The notes below the pieces were generated by a model. That model was not told where the DNA came from. It searched no databases and was given only the letters and a program-made list of their open reading frames with translations. A DNA stretch of 64,000 nt. Source: G965225705 sp965225705 (lineage in GTDB: Bacteria > Pseudomonadota > Alphaproteobacteria > Caulobacterales > Maricaulaceae). The position numbers were made by a program, and so were the translations under genes. Of the stretch, positions 17,525-24,836 are shown piece after piece. Each line of letters opens with the position of its first letter. The stretch's first letter is position 1. The stretch covers positions 124,001 through 188,000 of the forward strand of contig OZ245325.1 in NCBI GenBank assembly GCA_965225705.1, given 5' to 3'.

Positions 17525-18202
17525 ATGCAAAAAATTTACTTTTGGCCCCTTGATCCTGCTTCAAGACAGGTACGTCTAGCCCTTGCAGAAAAACGTCTGC
17601 GCTTTGAAAGCATTGAGGAAAACCCCTGGCGGCCTGGAGAAAATTTCTATGCCTTAAATCCAACAGGGCGGCCCCCCGTTTTTATCGATGATGGCCCAGA
17701 AGGTCGGCGTGTTGTAGCTGAAACGCACGCCATTCTGGAGTATCTTGAAGAAGTTTATCCTTCTCCTGCCCTTCTGCCAGATACCCCTGTTGACCGGGCA
17801 GAGGTACGACGGCTGGTCCAGTGGTTTGATGGAAAATACGCCGAAGAAGTTAATGCTTTCCTCCTCTATGAAAAAATTGAAAAACGTTTTGCGGGTCTTG
17901 GATCTCCGGATCCCGCCATTTTAAGAGAGGGACGCCAGAATCTCCGCTTTCATCTTGACTATATCACCTGGCTTGCCGATCGCCGCAACTGGCTTGGGGG
18001 GCGAAAAATGAGTTATGCTGACCTTGTAGCTGCTGCGCACCTTTCCTGTTCTGATTATCTTGGAGACGTGCCCTGGGAAGATTTTCCTGTCGCGAAATCC
18101 TGGTATCAACGCCTGAAGTCCCGCCCCGGTTTTCGTGCCCTTCTTAAAGATAAGATCCCCGGCATGCCTCCTGCCTCTCATTATACGGACCTTGATTTTT
18201 AA
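17525..18202 (+). CDS. fzlA: GST-fold cell-division protein FzlA
   Basis: The protein has an N-terminal thioredoxin-like domain (KIYFWPLDPASRQVRLALAEKRL...NPTGRPPVFID) and an all-helical GST C-terminal domain. The C-terminal end, IPGMPPASHYTDLDF, is the conserved tail of alphaproteobacterial FzlA. That protein binds FtsZ filaments and is essential for division in Caulobacter. The next gene is ftsZ, which strongly supports FzlA over an ordinary detoxifying GST. Length (225 aa) fits. The start at 17525 gives the normal N-terminus. Confidence 0.85.
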   Translation: MQKIYFWPLDPASRQVRLALAEKRLRFESIEENPWRPGENFYALNPTGRPPVFIDDGPEGRRVVAETHAILEYLEEVYPSPALLPDTPVDRAEVRRLVQWFDGKYAEEVNAFLLYEKIEKRFAGLGSPDPAILREGRQNLRFHLDYITWLADRRNWLGGRKMSYADLVAAAHLSCSDYLGDVPWEDFPVAKSWYQRLKSRPGFRALLKDKIPGMPPASHYTDLDF

Positions 18203-18323
18203 GGTGAGAGGCATTTAAAAAAGACCTGTAAAGTTTTTCATAAAAACCCTTGAATTTTTCTCAAAAAAGCTTTACGGAGGAAAGTATTAGAATGCTTTTC
18301 CTTTCTCCGAATTTTAAGAACAT

Positions 18324-18351
18324 TGTTTTCCTCAGATTCTCGTGTTAGACT
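18324..18351 (+). promoter_or_regulatory. Candidate ftsZ promoter containing a GANTC methylation site
   Basis: TTGTTT (18324-18329) and TAGACT (18346-18351) are spaced 16 bases and lie about 58 bases before the ftsZ start. A GATTC (18335-18339), which fits the CcrM recognition sequence GANTC, sits between them. In Caulobacter, GcrA stimulates promoters methylated at such sites, including ftsZ, and gcrA is present in this window. The promoter boxes themselves are weak matches. Confidence 0.4.
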
Positions 18352-18408
18352 AGTGTTTTAATGAAATGCCAGTTTTTTTGGCTTATGCGCATATTTTCAG
18401 GAAGTCCC

Positions 18409-19947
18409 ATGGCCCTTAACTTGTCGGTTCCGGAAGAAACAGAACTTAAACCACGCATTCTCGTTTTCGGTGTTGGGGGCGCGGGAGGTAATGCTGTTAA
18501 CAATATGATGGAGGCAGAGCTTAAAGGCATTGACTTTGTTGCTGCCAATACGGACTCTCAGGCCCTTACACGTAACAGGGCAGAACGTAGAATCCAAATG
18601 GGATCTGCTATTACCCAGGGGCTTGGGGCTGGTATGCGCCCTGAAATTGGGGCTAAGGCTGCTGAGGACTCGCTTCAGGAGATACAGGAACATCTGGATG
18701 GGGCCCATATGGCTTTCATCACCGCAGGCATGGGTGGTGGAACAGGAACGGGGGCAGCCCCCGTTATTGCCCGGGCAGCCCGTGATCATGGTATTCTCAC
18801 CGTCGGTGTTGTCACCAAGCCTTTCCAGTTTGAAGGGCGTAAGCGTATGCAAATTGCAGATGGTGGTATTGAAGAGCTTCAGGCCGTTGTCGATACTCTC
18901 ATTGTCATTCCGAACCAGAACCTTTTCCGTGTCGCCAATGAAAAAACCACAATCGCTGAAGCTTTTGCTATGGCTGACGGTGTGCTTCATGCCGGCGTAC
19001 GTAGTATCACTGATTTGATGGTGATGCCAGGCCTTATTAATCTTGATTTTGCTGACGTTCGAACCGTTATGGATGAAATGGGTAAGGCCATGATGGGATC
19101 CGGTGAAGCAGAAGGAGAAAAGCGGGCCATCGAAGCTGCACATGCTGCTATTTCCAATCCTCTTCTTGATGATGTATCCATGAAAGGCGCACGTGGTGTC
19201 CTTATCAATATAACGGGCGGCATGGATATGACGCTTTATGAGGTAGATGAAGCCGCCAATGAAGTTCGCAATGAAGCCGATCCTGATGCGAATATTATTG
19301 TTGGCTCAACCTTTGATGATAGTTTAGAAGGACAAATCCGTGTCTCTGTTGTTGCAACGGGTATTGATGTTGACCCTAACATGCTCGACTCACATCCTGT
19401 TGCCTCAGTTGCCTCGATAGCAGCCCCACAGGAGCCGGGAGAAGAACAGATAAATGCACACAATGCCCCTCATGATCAGCCTTTACCTTCTTATAGCAAT
19501 GAAAAACGGGTCACATCTTTTGAGAACCTTTCCCATATTGAGGCTACATCTGATGAGACTGTTTTCTCTGAACCTGTTCCTTTTGAAGATTCCTCAAAAT
19601 TCAAACCCGTGCAGATGCCGACAGAGTTACCGCAGGACACCAGAACTCAAGGGGTAACACGTCAGGAAAACAGATTGCCAGAATCAGGCACCCAGAACAG
19701 TAAACCCCAGCCCCCTTCTCCTGCGTCTGTTCAGTCTTCCAATACATCTGTAGAACAACACCCGTCAAAACCTGCTCATGATTCTTCTCATGGACGGGGA
19801 TTCGGGGGTCTTTTTGGCCGTCGTCGTCGTCCCCAGGCATCTGAAGGTGACCCTCCGCCATCTCCCACATCAACAGGAGAGCTCTTCCCTGAAGAGGGTG
19901 AAGATGAACTGGAGATTCCTGCCTTTCTTCGGCGACAGGCAAATTAA
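18409..19947 (+). CDS. ftsZ: Cell division GTPase FtsZ
   Basis: FtsZ polymerises into the division ring. The GTP-binding motifs are intact: GVGGAGGNAVNNM, the tubulin signature GGGTGTGAAPVIA, FEGRKRMQIADGGIEEL, and the T7 loop NLDFADVRTVM. An acidic/proline-rich linker of about 175 residues follows, with a basic patch (GLFGRRRRPQ). The C-terminal peptide LEIPAFLRRQAN that binds FtsA and other partners is complete. The ATG at 18409 (MALNLSVPEE) has AGGAAG four bases upstream; the in-frame ATG at 18361 is less likely. The gene is separated from ftsQA and the rest of the dcw cluster and instead follows fzlA. Confidence 0.97.
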   Translation: MALNLSVPEETELKPRILVFGVGGAGGNAVNNMMEAELKGIDFVAANTDSQALTRNRAERRIQMGSAITQGLGAGMRPEIGAKAAEDSLQEIQEHLDGAHMAFITAGMGGGTGTGAAPVIARAARDHGILTVGVVTKPFQFEGRKRMQIADGGIEELQAVVDTLIVIPNQNLFRVANEKTTIAEAFAMADGVLHAGVRSITDLMVMPGLINLDFADVRTVMDEMGKAMMGSGEAEGEKRAIEAAHAAISNPLLDDVSMKGARGVLINITGGMDMTLYEVDEAANEVRNEADPDANIIVGSTFDDSLEGQIRVSVVATGIDVDPNMLDSHPVASVASIAAPQEPGEEQINAHNAPHDQPLPSYSNEKRVTSFENLSHIEATSDETVFSEPVPFEDSSKFKPVQMPTELPQDTRTQGVTRQENRLPESGTQNSKPQPPSPASVQSSNTSVEQHPSKPAHDSSHGRGFGGLFGRRRRPQASEGDPPPSPTSTGELFPEEGEDELEIPAFLRRQAN

Positions 19948-20488
19948 GTAAGCTCTCTTACGCCTGATAAATTCTTCGGTATTATTTTTCCAGGTTCGTT
20001 TTTTATTCTTGCCTATATAGGTTTTGATAGCTTTTTGAATTGGGTGTACTGGGTTGAGATGCCTCAAAATATCATATCTCTATCTCTGCCCGCTGGCTTT
20101 TCTGCTAAAAAACCTTTCAACAGACATCCAAATAGTGCCTTAAAGTTTATAAACTTAATACCTACAATCTTTACCCTCCTGATTTTCTTTCTTATTTGTC
20201 ATATTTGCTGAACCAAACCCAGGAAACTCATAAACAGATCCTTCCGAACAAACAAATATATGCTTTTCATAGAGGCTCCCCCCCGCCAAACGGATCTTTT
20301 TCCCTCAAACCTTACATTCAGGGAACATCACTATGTATGAGATGACCCGGGTATCACTCACGCTCCGGACAGACCTGTTTATAAAGGAAAAAAGGATAAA
20401 ACAGCTTATGAATTTCTATAGATCCCCACTAAGAGACTTTATTATAAATATATAAAATTTTCTTTTATTTGTTAAATTTTTATCTTGG
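19948..20488. other. A+T-rich intergenic region between ftsZ and XRE regulator
   Basis: This is about 540 bases with no credible gene. GTAAG-CTCT-CTTAC just after ftsZ is a short hairpin without a T-run. A 16-base sequence at 20362-20377 recurs at 51583-51598. Confidence 0.5.
20362..20377 (+). repeat. 16-base dispersed repeat, copy 1
   Basis: GCTCCGGACAGACCTG occurs here and identically at 51583-51598, both in intergenic DNA and in the same orientation. The flanks differ. It may be a fragment of a degenerate dispersed element or chance. Confidence 0.3.
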
Positions 20489-20902
20489 TTATCTTTCTTC
20501 TGCTGAACCTGCAAGCGTCCTTACAAGCTCAAGAATACGGCGCCTAACCCTGGGATCTTTAACATGTGCAAACGCCTTAATCAAAGCCACACCATCAGAA
20601 CTGTTGATAAACTCATACACTATGGCATCGTCCTGACTTTCTGCAAAACCCTGTTGCATCTCTTTGTCACGAAGACCTTCAAAGAAAAAACTGACGGGTG
20701 TACCCATAATTTGCGCAATACGCCAAAGACTACCTGCACCTATACGGTTGCTTCCTTTCTCATATTTTTGAACCTGCTGGAAGGTGACACCTAAATATTC
20801 ACCAAGTTTTTCCTGACTCATCTGTAACATCTGACGCTTCAAACGCACACGGGAACCAATATGTATATCAACTGGGTTCGTCCTTTTTGATAAGACCGTC
20901 AT
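20489..20902 (-). CDS. XRE-family helix-turn-helix transcriptional regulator
   Basis: This 137-residue regulator starts with an HTH_3 domain: NPVDIHIGSRVRLKRQMLQMSQEKLGEYLGVTFQQVQKYEKGSNRIGA-type sequence, residues 9-65. The C-terminal half is alpha-helical and ends VKDPRVRRRILELVRTLAGS. This protein type is widespread in alphaproteobacteria and resembles PraR/PhrR-like regulators, but a specific regulon cannot be assigned. An AGGAGG ribosome-binding site lies upstream of the start. It is monocistronic, between two A+T-rich gaps. Confidence 0.85.
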   Translation of the reverse strand: MTVLSKRTNPVDIHIGSRVRLKRQMLQMSQEKLGEYLGVTFQQVQKYEKGSNRIGAGSLWRIAQIMGTPVSFFFEGLRDKEMQQGFAESQDDAIVYEFINSSDGVALIKAFAHVKDPRVRRRILELVRTLAGSAEER

Positions 20903-21389
20903 ACATGAACCTCCTGATCTCTTTGTATAGGTTTTATAGAAATTTGCCTGGAAAAGAAGGCAAGATTAGAGGAATTTTTCTGATATTAAGCAGATTTTCT
21001 ATAGATAACATTGTTGATGACTATTCTTATATTTGTATGTGCAAACTTAAAGCGCTCTATCTATTGTGTCTAGGCTTTATCTTTAGAAATTTAACTAAAT
21101 TATTTACAATTTTTTAATGCCTGCAAAGTCTTGTGGGTCGAGTACCTTACAGCTAATGATGAGCTTAAAATCTTGTTCTGTATCATAAAAAAATATTTGT
21201 AAATTACGTATTACCAAAAAATGTAACCAGAGCATATATTTATTTTGATTGTTTATTTATAGAAGAAAATTTATTGATCAAATCTGTAAAAAATCAAGAA
21301 ATACCCTTATTATATGTTAATTTGTTAAAAAACTTAGCTTAGATAAGAGCAAAAGACTATAGCTTTTGTCTTAAAGATAAGACAGGGAT
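20903..21389. other. A+T-rich intergenic region upstream of the XRE gene
   Basis: This is about 490 bases, strongly A+T-rich. It holds the probable promoter of the XRE gene (minus strand) and the 3' side of ispG. An open frame at 20887-21117 (plus) overlaps the regulator start and is not convincing. Confidence 0.4.
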
Positions 21390-22514
21390 CTATGCCGTCT
21401 CACCAGCACGCATATCCCTGGCACGTTGTTCCACCAGAGCAACAATATGGTCAATCAAATCTTCATTCCTAAGCTTATTTTGAATATGACCATGAACATA
21501 GACCATACCAGCTCCCTTGCCCCCACCAGTAAACCCGACATCCGTATAGGCAGCTTCCCCGGGGCCATTGACAACACAACCTATCACAGACAACGTAATG
21601 GGCTCTTTAATATGCTCAAGGCGTTTTTCAAGAATGCTCACCGTTTTAATCACATCAAAACCCTGACGTGCACAGGACGGGCAGGCAATGATCTCAACCC
21701 CACGGGATCGCAGGTGAAGGCTTTTGAGGATATCAAAGCCTGTACGGATTTCATCCACAGGATCTGCTGAGAGGGAAACCCGTATGGTATCGCCAAGACC
21801 TTCATAGAGCAAAACACCCAGCCCAATAGAGGATTTCACCATACCTCCGCGTAGACCTCCTGCTTCAGTAACACCTAAATGCAAAGGACAATCAATGGCC
21901 CCGGCCAAAGCACGATAGGCCGCAATGGTGAGGAAAACATCCGAAGCTTTGACCGAAATTTTGAATTCATGAAAATCCTCATCCTGAAGACAACGCGCAT
22001 GATTCAAAGCGCTTTCCACCATGGCTTCAGGGCACGGACTGCCATATTTTTCTAAAAGTGGTTTTTCCAAAGACCCGGCATTTACCCCTATACGGATGGA
22101 ACAGCCATGATCCCTGGCCGCAACGATCACATCTTTCACACGGGCCTGAGAGCCAATATTTCCGGGGTTAATACGTAAGCACGCAGCCCCTGCCTCAGCC
22201 GCCTCTAACGCCCGGCGATAATGGAAGTGAATATCAGCGACAAGAGGAAGGCGTGCCTCTTTTGCAATGGTTTTAAAGGCTTTTGTTGAATCTTCTGTAG
22301 GACAGGATACACGCACAATATCAGCACCAGCTTCCCGAAGTTGGTGAATCTGGTCCAGTGTTGCTTTGACATCTTCTGTTGGTGTGTTGGTCATGGACTG
22401 AACACTGATGGGGGTATCACCGCCAACCTCAACAGACCCCACACGAATTTTGCGTGAAGGTCTGCGGTGAATGCGGCGCCATGCTCTTACCTCACGCGCT
22501 TGTTCAAGACTCAT
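21390..22514 (-). CDS. ispG: 4-hydroxy-3-methylbut-2-enyl-diphosphate synthase IspG (GcpE)
   Basis: IspG is the [4Fe-4S] enzyme that converts MEcPP to HMBPP in the non-mevalonate isoprenoid pathway. Motifs include the N-terminal SVQSMTNTPTEDVKATLDQI, LRINPGNIG, ESALNHARCL, the LGVTEAGG and GLGDTIRVSLSADPVDE strands, and the cluster cysteines in CPSCARQGFDV and IGCVVNGPGEA. The 374-residue form lacks the large insertion of plant-type enzymes. No flavodoxin gene is adjacent. The 3' end has only a weak hairpin (AAGAC...GTCTT). Confidence 0.96.
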   Translation of the reverse strand: MSLEQAREVRAWRRIHRRPSRKIRVGSVEVGGDTPISVQSMTNTPTEDVKATLDQIHQLREAGADIVRVSCPTEDSTKAFKTIAKEARLPLVADIHFHYRRALEAAEAGAACLRINPGNIGSQARVKDVIVAARDHGCSIRIGVNAGSLEKPLLEKYGSPCPEAMVESALNHARCLQDEDFHEFKISVKASDVFLTIAAYRALAGAIDCPLHLGVTEAGGLRGGMVKSSIGLGVLLYEGLGDTIRVSLSADPVDEIRTGFDILKSLHLRSRGVEIIACPSCARQGFDVIKTVSILEKRLEHIKEPITLSVIGCVVNGPGEAAYTDVGFTGGGKGAGMVYVHGHIQNKLRNEDLIDHIVALVEQRARDMRAGETA

Positions 22515-22871
22515 TTCTTCTCCCCTATAAGACTGATCATGTTTTTATAGGCCGGAACACAAATATAAGGAAAATCTCCAGGAAATCCAGACCAGTTCAC
22601 CTTCCGCAAAAGTATACGGAGGGATAAAAAAGTGTCTTTTTATAACACATTCAGTTTGTTTTTCAGGAGATTTATGACATTGGGGAAGAGGTTTTTTCCT
22701 CTGTCTTATAAGCGGGTATAAAGCCATCGGCACAAAGAGTCACAGACTAAAAAAACCTGCCCCCAAAATTCCCAAACTCAAAGATGAGATCACCGGCGGG
22801 GATTAGAAAAAAGGCTCTCCATGACCCCGCAGAGTAACCATAAGAAGCATAGGAGACCATGCCGACAGGGC
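22515..22871. other. Intergenic region between ispG and the bacteriocin-like locus
   Basis: This is about 357 bases. It should hold the ispG promoter on the minus strand and the end of the bacteriocin-like transcript. The open frames present (for example 22545-22733 minus) have no recognisable features. Confidence 0.4.
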
Positions 22872-23058
22872 TTATGGTGTCTTTTTGCGTTTTGGAACCA
22901 GAAAGCTGGCGACCATCCCCATAATGACGCCCACTACGGCGCCTGCCAGTATGTTCTTCGCTTCTGGAAAAAAATAGCAAAAACAAGCCCCACAATAAGT
23001 CCTGTTGGGATAGCTAGTATCACGCTCCACATTTTAGAAAAGATTTTTGTCGTAACAC
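22872..23058 (-). pseudogene. Frameshifted two-TM immunity-like protein, third copy
   Basis: A GTG at 23058 with a perfect AAGGAGG eight bases upstream begins MLRQKSFLK. The frame then breaks, and reading continues one base earlier as MWSVILAIPTGLIVGLVFAI. It breaks again at a run of seven T and resumes as PEAKNILAGAVVGVIMGMV...LVPKRKKTP, stopping at TAA (22872-22874). Restoring one base at each break gives a 62-residue, two-TM, basic-tailed protein like the neighbours at 23226-23435 and 23785-23997 (compare the tails LVPKRKKTP and MFAPKKKP). The total length (187 bases plus 2) is a multiple of three, which supports the reconstruction. This is an inactivated gene, or less likely a sequencing artefact. 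Confidence 0.65.
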
Positions 23059-23225
23059 CCTATCAACCTCCTTATCCTGTCAACAAAGTCGTATGCGCCT
23101 CATCCACAAAACCAGCCTTTCTCAAGGGGTGGCTTAAATCCGCCGGGCTCTACTGATCCCCCGCCAGTCTTTTCAGGGGACGACATCCCCGGGAGGCCGG
23201 ACAGGAGTCAGCACACTTCAGGGAG

Positions 23226-23435
23226 TCATCTTTTTTTAGAGTTCAGACGCATGATGATAAGATTAGCAACCAGGCCAATACAAGCACCATTGACAAGCCC
23301 CCAGAGAATTCCGTGTTCCTTTGCAAAAGACGTCAGGCTGACAGGCAATAATAACAGCCCCATGACCACCCCGACAAGTGCCGCAACAGCGACAGGTTTA
23401 AAAAAGCGTTTCCAAAAAGGACGATGTTCTAACAT
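23226..23435 (-). CDS. Small two-TM immunity-like protein, second copy
   Basis: The protein has 69 residues, starts MLEHRPFWKRFFK, has two membrane helices (PVAVAALVGVVMGLLLLPV and ILWGLVNGACIGLVANLIIM), and ends in a basic tail NSKKR. It resembles the protein at 23785-23997 (MLKNRPILRHF start, same topology). The start is set by GAGGAGGG about seven bases upstream; an upstream extension of the frame to 23567 is overridden by this. It follows the bacteriocin-like precursor remnant by 13 bases. Small two-TM proteins encoded next to class II bacteriocins are usually self-immunity factors, so I infer immunity. Confidence 0.6.
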   Translation of the reverse strand: MLEHRPFWKRFFKPVAVAALVGVVMGLLLLPVSLTSFAKEHGILWGLVNGACIGLVANLIIMRLNSKKR

Positions 23436-23448
23436 ATGTATACCCTCC

Positions 23449-23788
23449 TCACATTGGACAAAATGCCCGGTCAATTGAACGTCTGGAAAGCTGATCCCAA
23501 ACAGAGCCCAAAAAACCAGTCGCGAACCCTCCAAAACCACCCCCAACAGCACCACCAGCAATGGCAAGTGCTAAAGCACCGCCTGTAGCGCCTGCAAGAA
23601 CACCGCCTGCTACGGCACCGCCAAGAGCACCAAGAGTGCCTCCCTGACATCTGCGTCGATAGCCACGCGCCACCTTATACCGGCTGCAACGAGGTCAATC
23701 TCATCCAGAGCAAGCTCACGCAGATCTGCCGATGTCAGGTGAACCCTGCCTGTCTAAAAGCAAAACAGGCAGGGCAGATTGTGCTCAT
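23449..23788 (-). pseudogene. Frameshifted double-glycine (class II) bacteriocin-like precursor
   Basis: The start ATG (23788-23786) overlaps the stop of the preceding gene (ATGA). It reads MSTICPACFAFRQAG, then TGA. One base earlier the leader LRELALDEIDLVAAG continues, followed by IRWRVAIDAD. After another one-base shift a Gly/Ala-rich core follows (GGTLGALGGAVAGGVLAGA) and ends SIDRAFCPM. The parts align throughout with the intact precursor at 24007-24384, including the invariant DLVAAGIRWR. Adding one base at each break gives 342 bases, an exact multiple of three (113 residues). Both breaks can be explained by loss of one G from a G-run. Confidence 0.7.
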
Positions 23789-23997
23789 GGTTTTTTCTTA
23801 GGGGCAAACATGCCACTGAGCACACCGGCGAAAGAACCAATGATCAAACCAACCACTATAATAATGCTATTTCTATGGTGAGCATAAAAATCCTGGGGAA
23901 CAATCATAGCCACCAGAAGGCCAAACAAAAGCCCTATAGGAAGTGTCAGGGCCATGACTTTTACAAAATGCCTGAGTATGGGCCTGTTTTTTAACAT
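23785..23997 (-). CDS. Small two-TM immunity-like protein, first copy
   Basis: This 70-residue protein starts MLKNRPILRHFVKV, has two membrane helices (MALTLPIGLLFGLLVAMIV and SIIIVVGLIIGSFAGVLSGMF), and ends APKKKP. It starts nine bases after the intact precursor gene. Its ribosome-binding site GAGGAT overlaps that gene's TGA stop, so the two should be translated together. Its own stop overlaps the start of the next, frameshifted, precursor. Position, size, charge and topology suggest the cognate immunity protein for the bacteriocin-like peptide, but this is inference. Confidence 0.65.
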   Translation of the reverse strand: MLKNRPILRHFVKVMALTLPIGLLFGLLVAMIVPQDFYAHHRNSIIIVVGLIIGSFAGVLSGMFAPKKKP

Positions 23998-24006
23998 ATC
24001 AGATCC

Positions 24007-24384
24007 TCACACAGCTGGACGACCTTCATCGAATCCACGTAGTTGCCTGTACATAGAAACAGCAAAGCCACCGAGAAAACCACCTCCGCCTCCGGCAGCA
24101 AACCCAATACCGATAGAAGGCCATAAAGCGCCACCTGTCATTGCAGTCGCTATACCACCATATGCAGCACCACCAACAGCGCCGCCTATAGCACCCTCAA
24201 TACCAGCTTCAAAAGCAGCGCGCCACCTTATACCTGCTGCAACGAGATCAATCTCCTCCAGGGTAAGCTCGCGCATGCCCGCAGGGATCTGAGCAGGGCG
24301 TGCCAGAGGCAGAAAAACCGTGGCGGGAGACTGAGAGGTATAGTTTTGACAGGATAAGCCTTGCAAAGGTAAAGTTTGTGCCAT
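24007..24384 (-). CDS. Double-glycine-leader (class II) bacteriocin-like precursor, intact
   Basis: The 125-residue precursor has a leader ending MRELTLEEIDLVAAG (residues 37-51). This fits the C39-peptidase leader consensus: Leu at -12, Glu at -8, Ile at -7, Val at -4 and Ala-Gly at -2/-1. The predicted core (residues 52-125) starts IRWRAAFEAG and is rich in GxxxG/GG motifs (GAIGGAVGGAAYGG, GFAAGGGGGFLGG), as in pore-forming class II bacteriocins and microcins. The first 36 residues are an unusual extension; translation could instead begin at Met37. AAGGAG lies upstream of the ATG at 24384 at a somewhat long 13-base spacing; a TTG at 24387 is an alternative. No C39 exporter is in the window. 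A glycine-zipper membrane protein of another kind is the main alternative. Confidence 0.7.
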   Translation of the reverse strand: MAQTLPLQGLSCQNYTSQSPATVFLPLARPAQIPAGMRELTLEEIDLVAAGIRWRAAFEAGIEGAIGGAVGGAAYGGIATAMTGGALWPSIGIGFAAGGGGGFLGGFAVSMYRQLRGFDEGRPAV

Positions 24385-24567
24385 CAATATAGGTGTACTC
24401 CTTTTTTACAAAGAGTCTTTTCAAAAACCATGCTGTCAGGCCATAAGAAAAAATGTGTGTCCCCGCGTGTGTTCTTGAGAAGCCTCCATATGAGGGCCTG
24501 TTCCCAAAAACCAGGACACAGACCCGGCTCTCTCCCCTGTTCCTCCCATTAGGGAGATTATGAGGAG

Positions 24568-24596
24568 ATTATGACAAATGGAGAGGGATACGTCAA
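24568..24596 (-). promoter_or_regulatory. Predicted promoter of the bacteriocin-like operon
   Basis: On the minus strand TTGACG (24596-24591) and CATAAT (24573-24568) are separated by exactly 17 bases, with an A+T tract upstream that could act as an UP element. This is one of the best sigma70-type matches noticed in the window. Transcription would start near 24561, giving a 5' leader of about 175 bases before the precursor gene. An 11-base tandem duplication (GGAGATTATGA twice, about 24553-24574) overlaps the -10 region. Confidence 0.6.
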
Positions 24597-24836
24597 GATA
24601 TATTTAATTAAATTTTAAATTATAATGTGTCAGATTAAAATGCCGTAAGGCAGCCTTCCCCTCCTCACGGAGGTCAGGAAGAAGCTGTGGGACCAGTATT
24701 TATACATTCAGAGGAAAGAAGGCCAGAGACGGCCTACATCCCCTTTTTAGTTCCGGGGAAAAGGGAGACGCATGAGAGAAGAGTTCGCACGCCTCCTCAC
24801 ATTCCCCAGCATCCTTAAGAGGAGAGATTTTCTGTC

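Noticed and set aside
22747..22995. 82-codon minus-strand frame (MWGLFLLFFSRSEEHTG...)
   Set aside because: It overlaps the reconstructed immunity-like pseudogene in the wrong frame; the meaningful translation requires frame changes at short homopolymers.
23436..23567. N-terminal extension of the second immunity-like protein
   Set aside because: These codons are the wrong-frame reading of the bacteriocin-like core; a strong GAGGAGGG site marks the true start at 23435.
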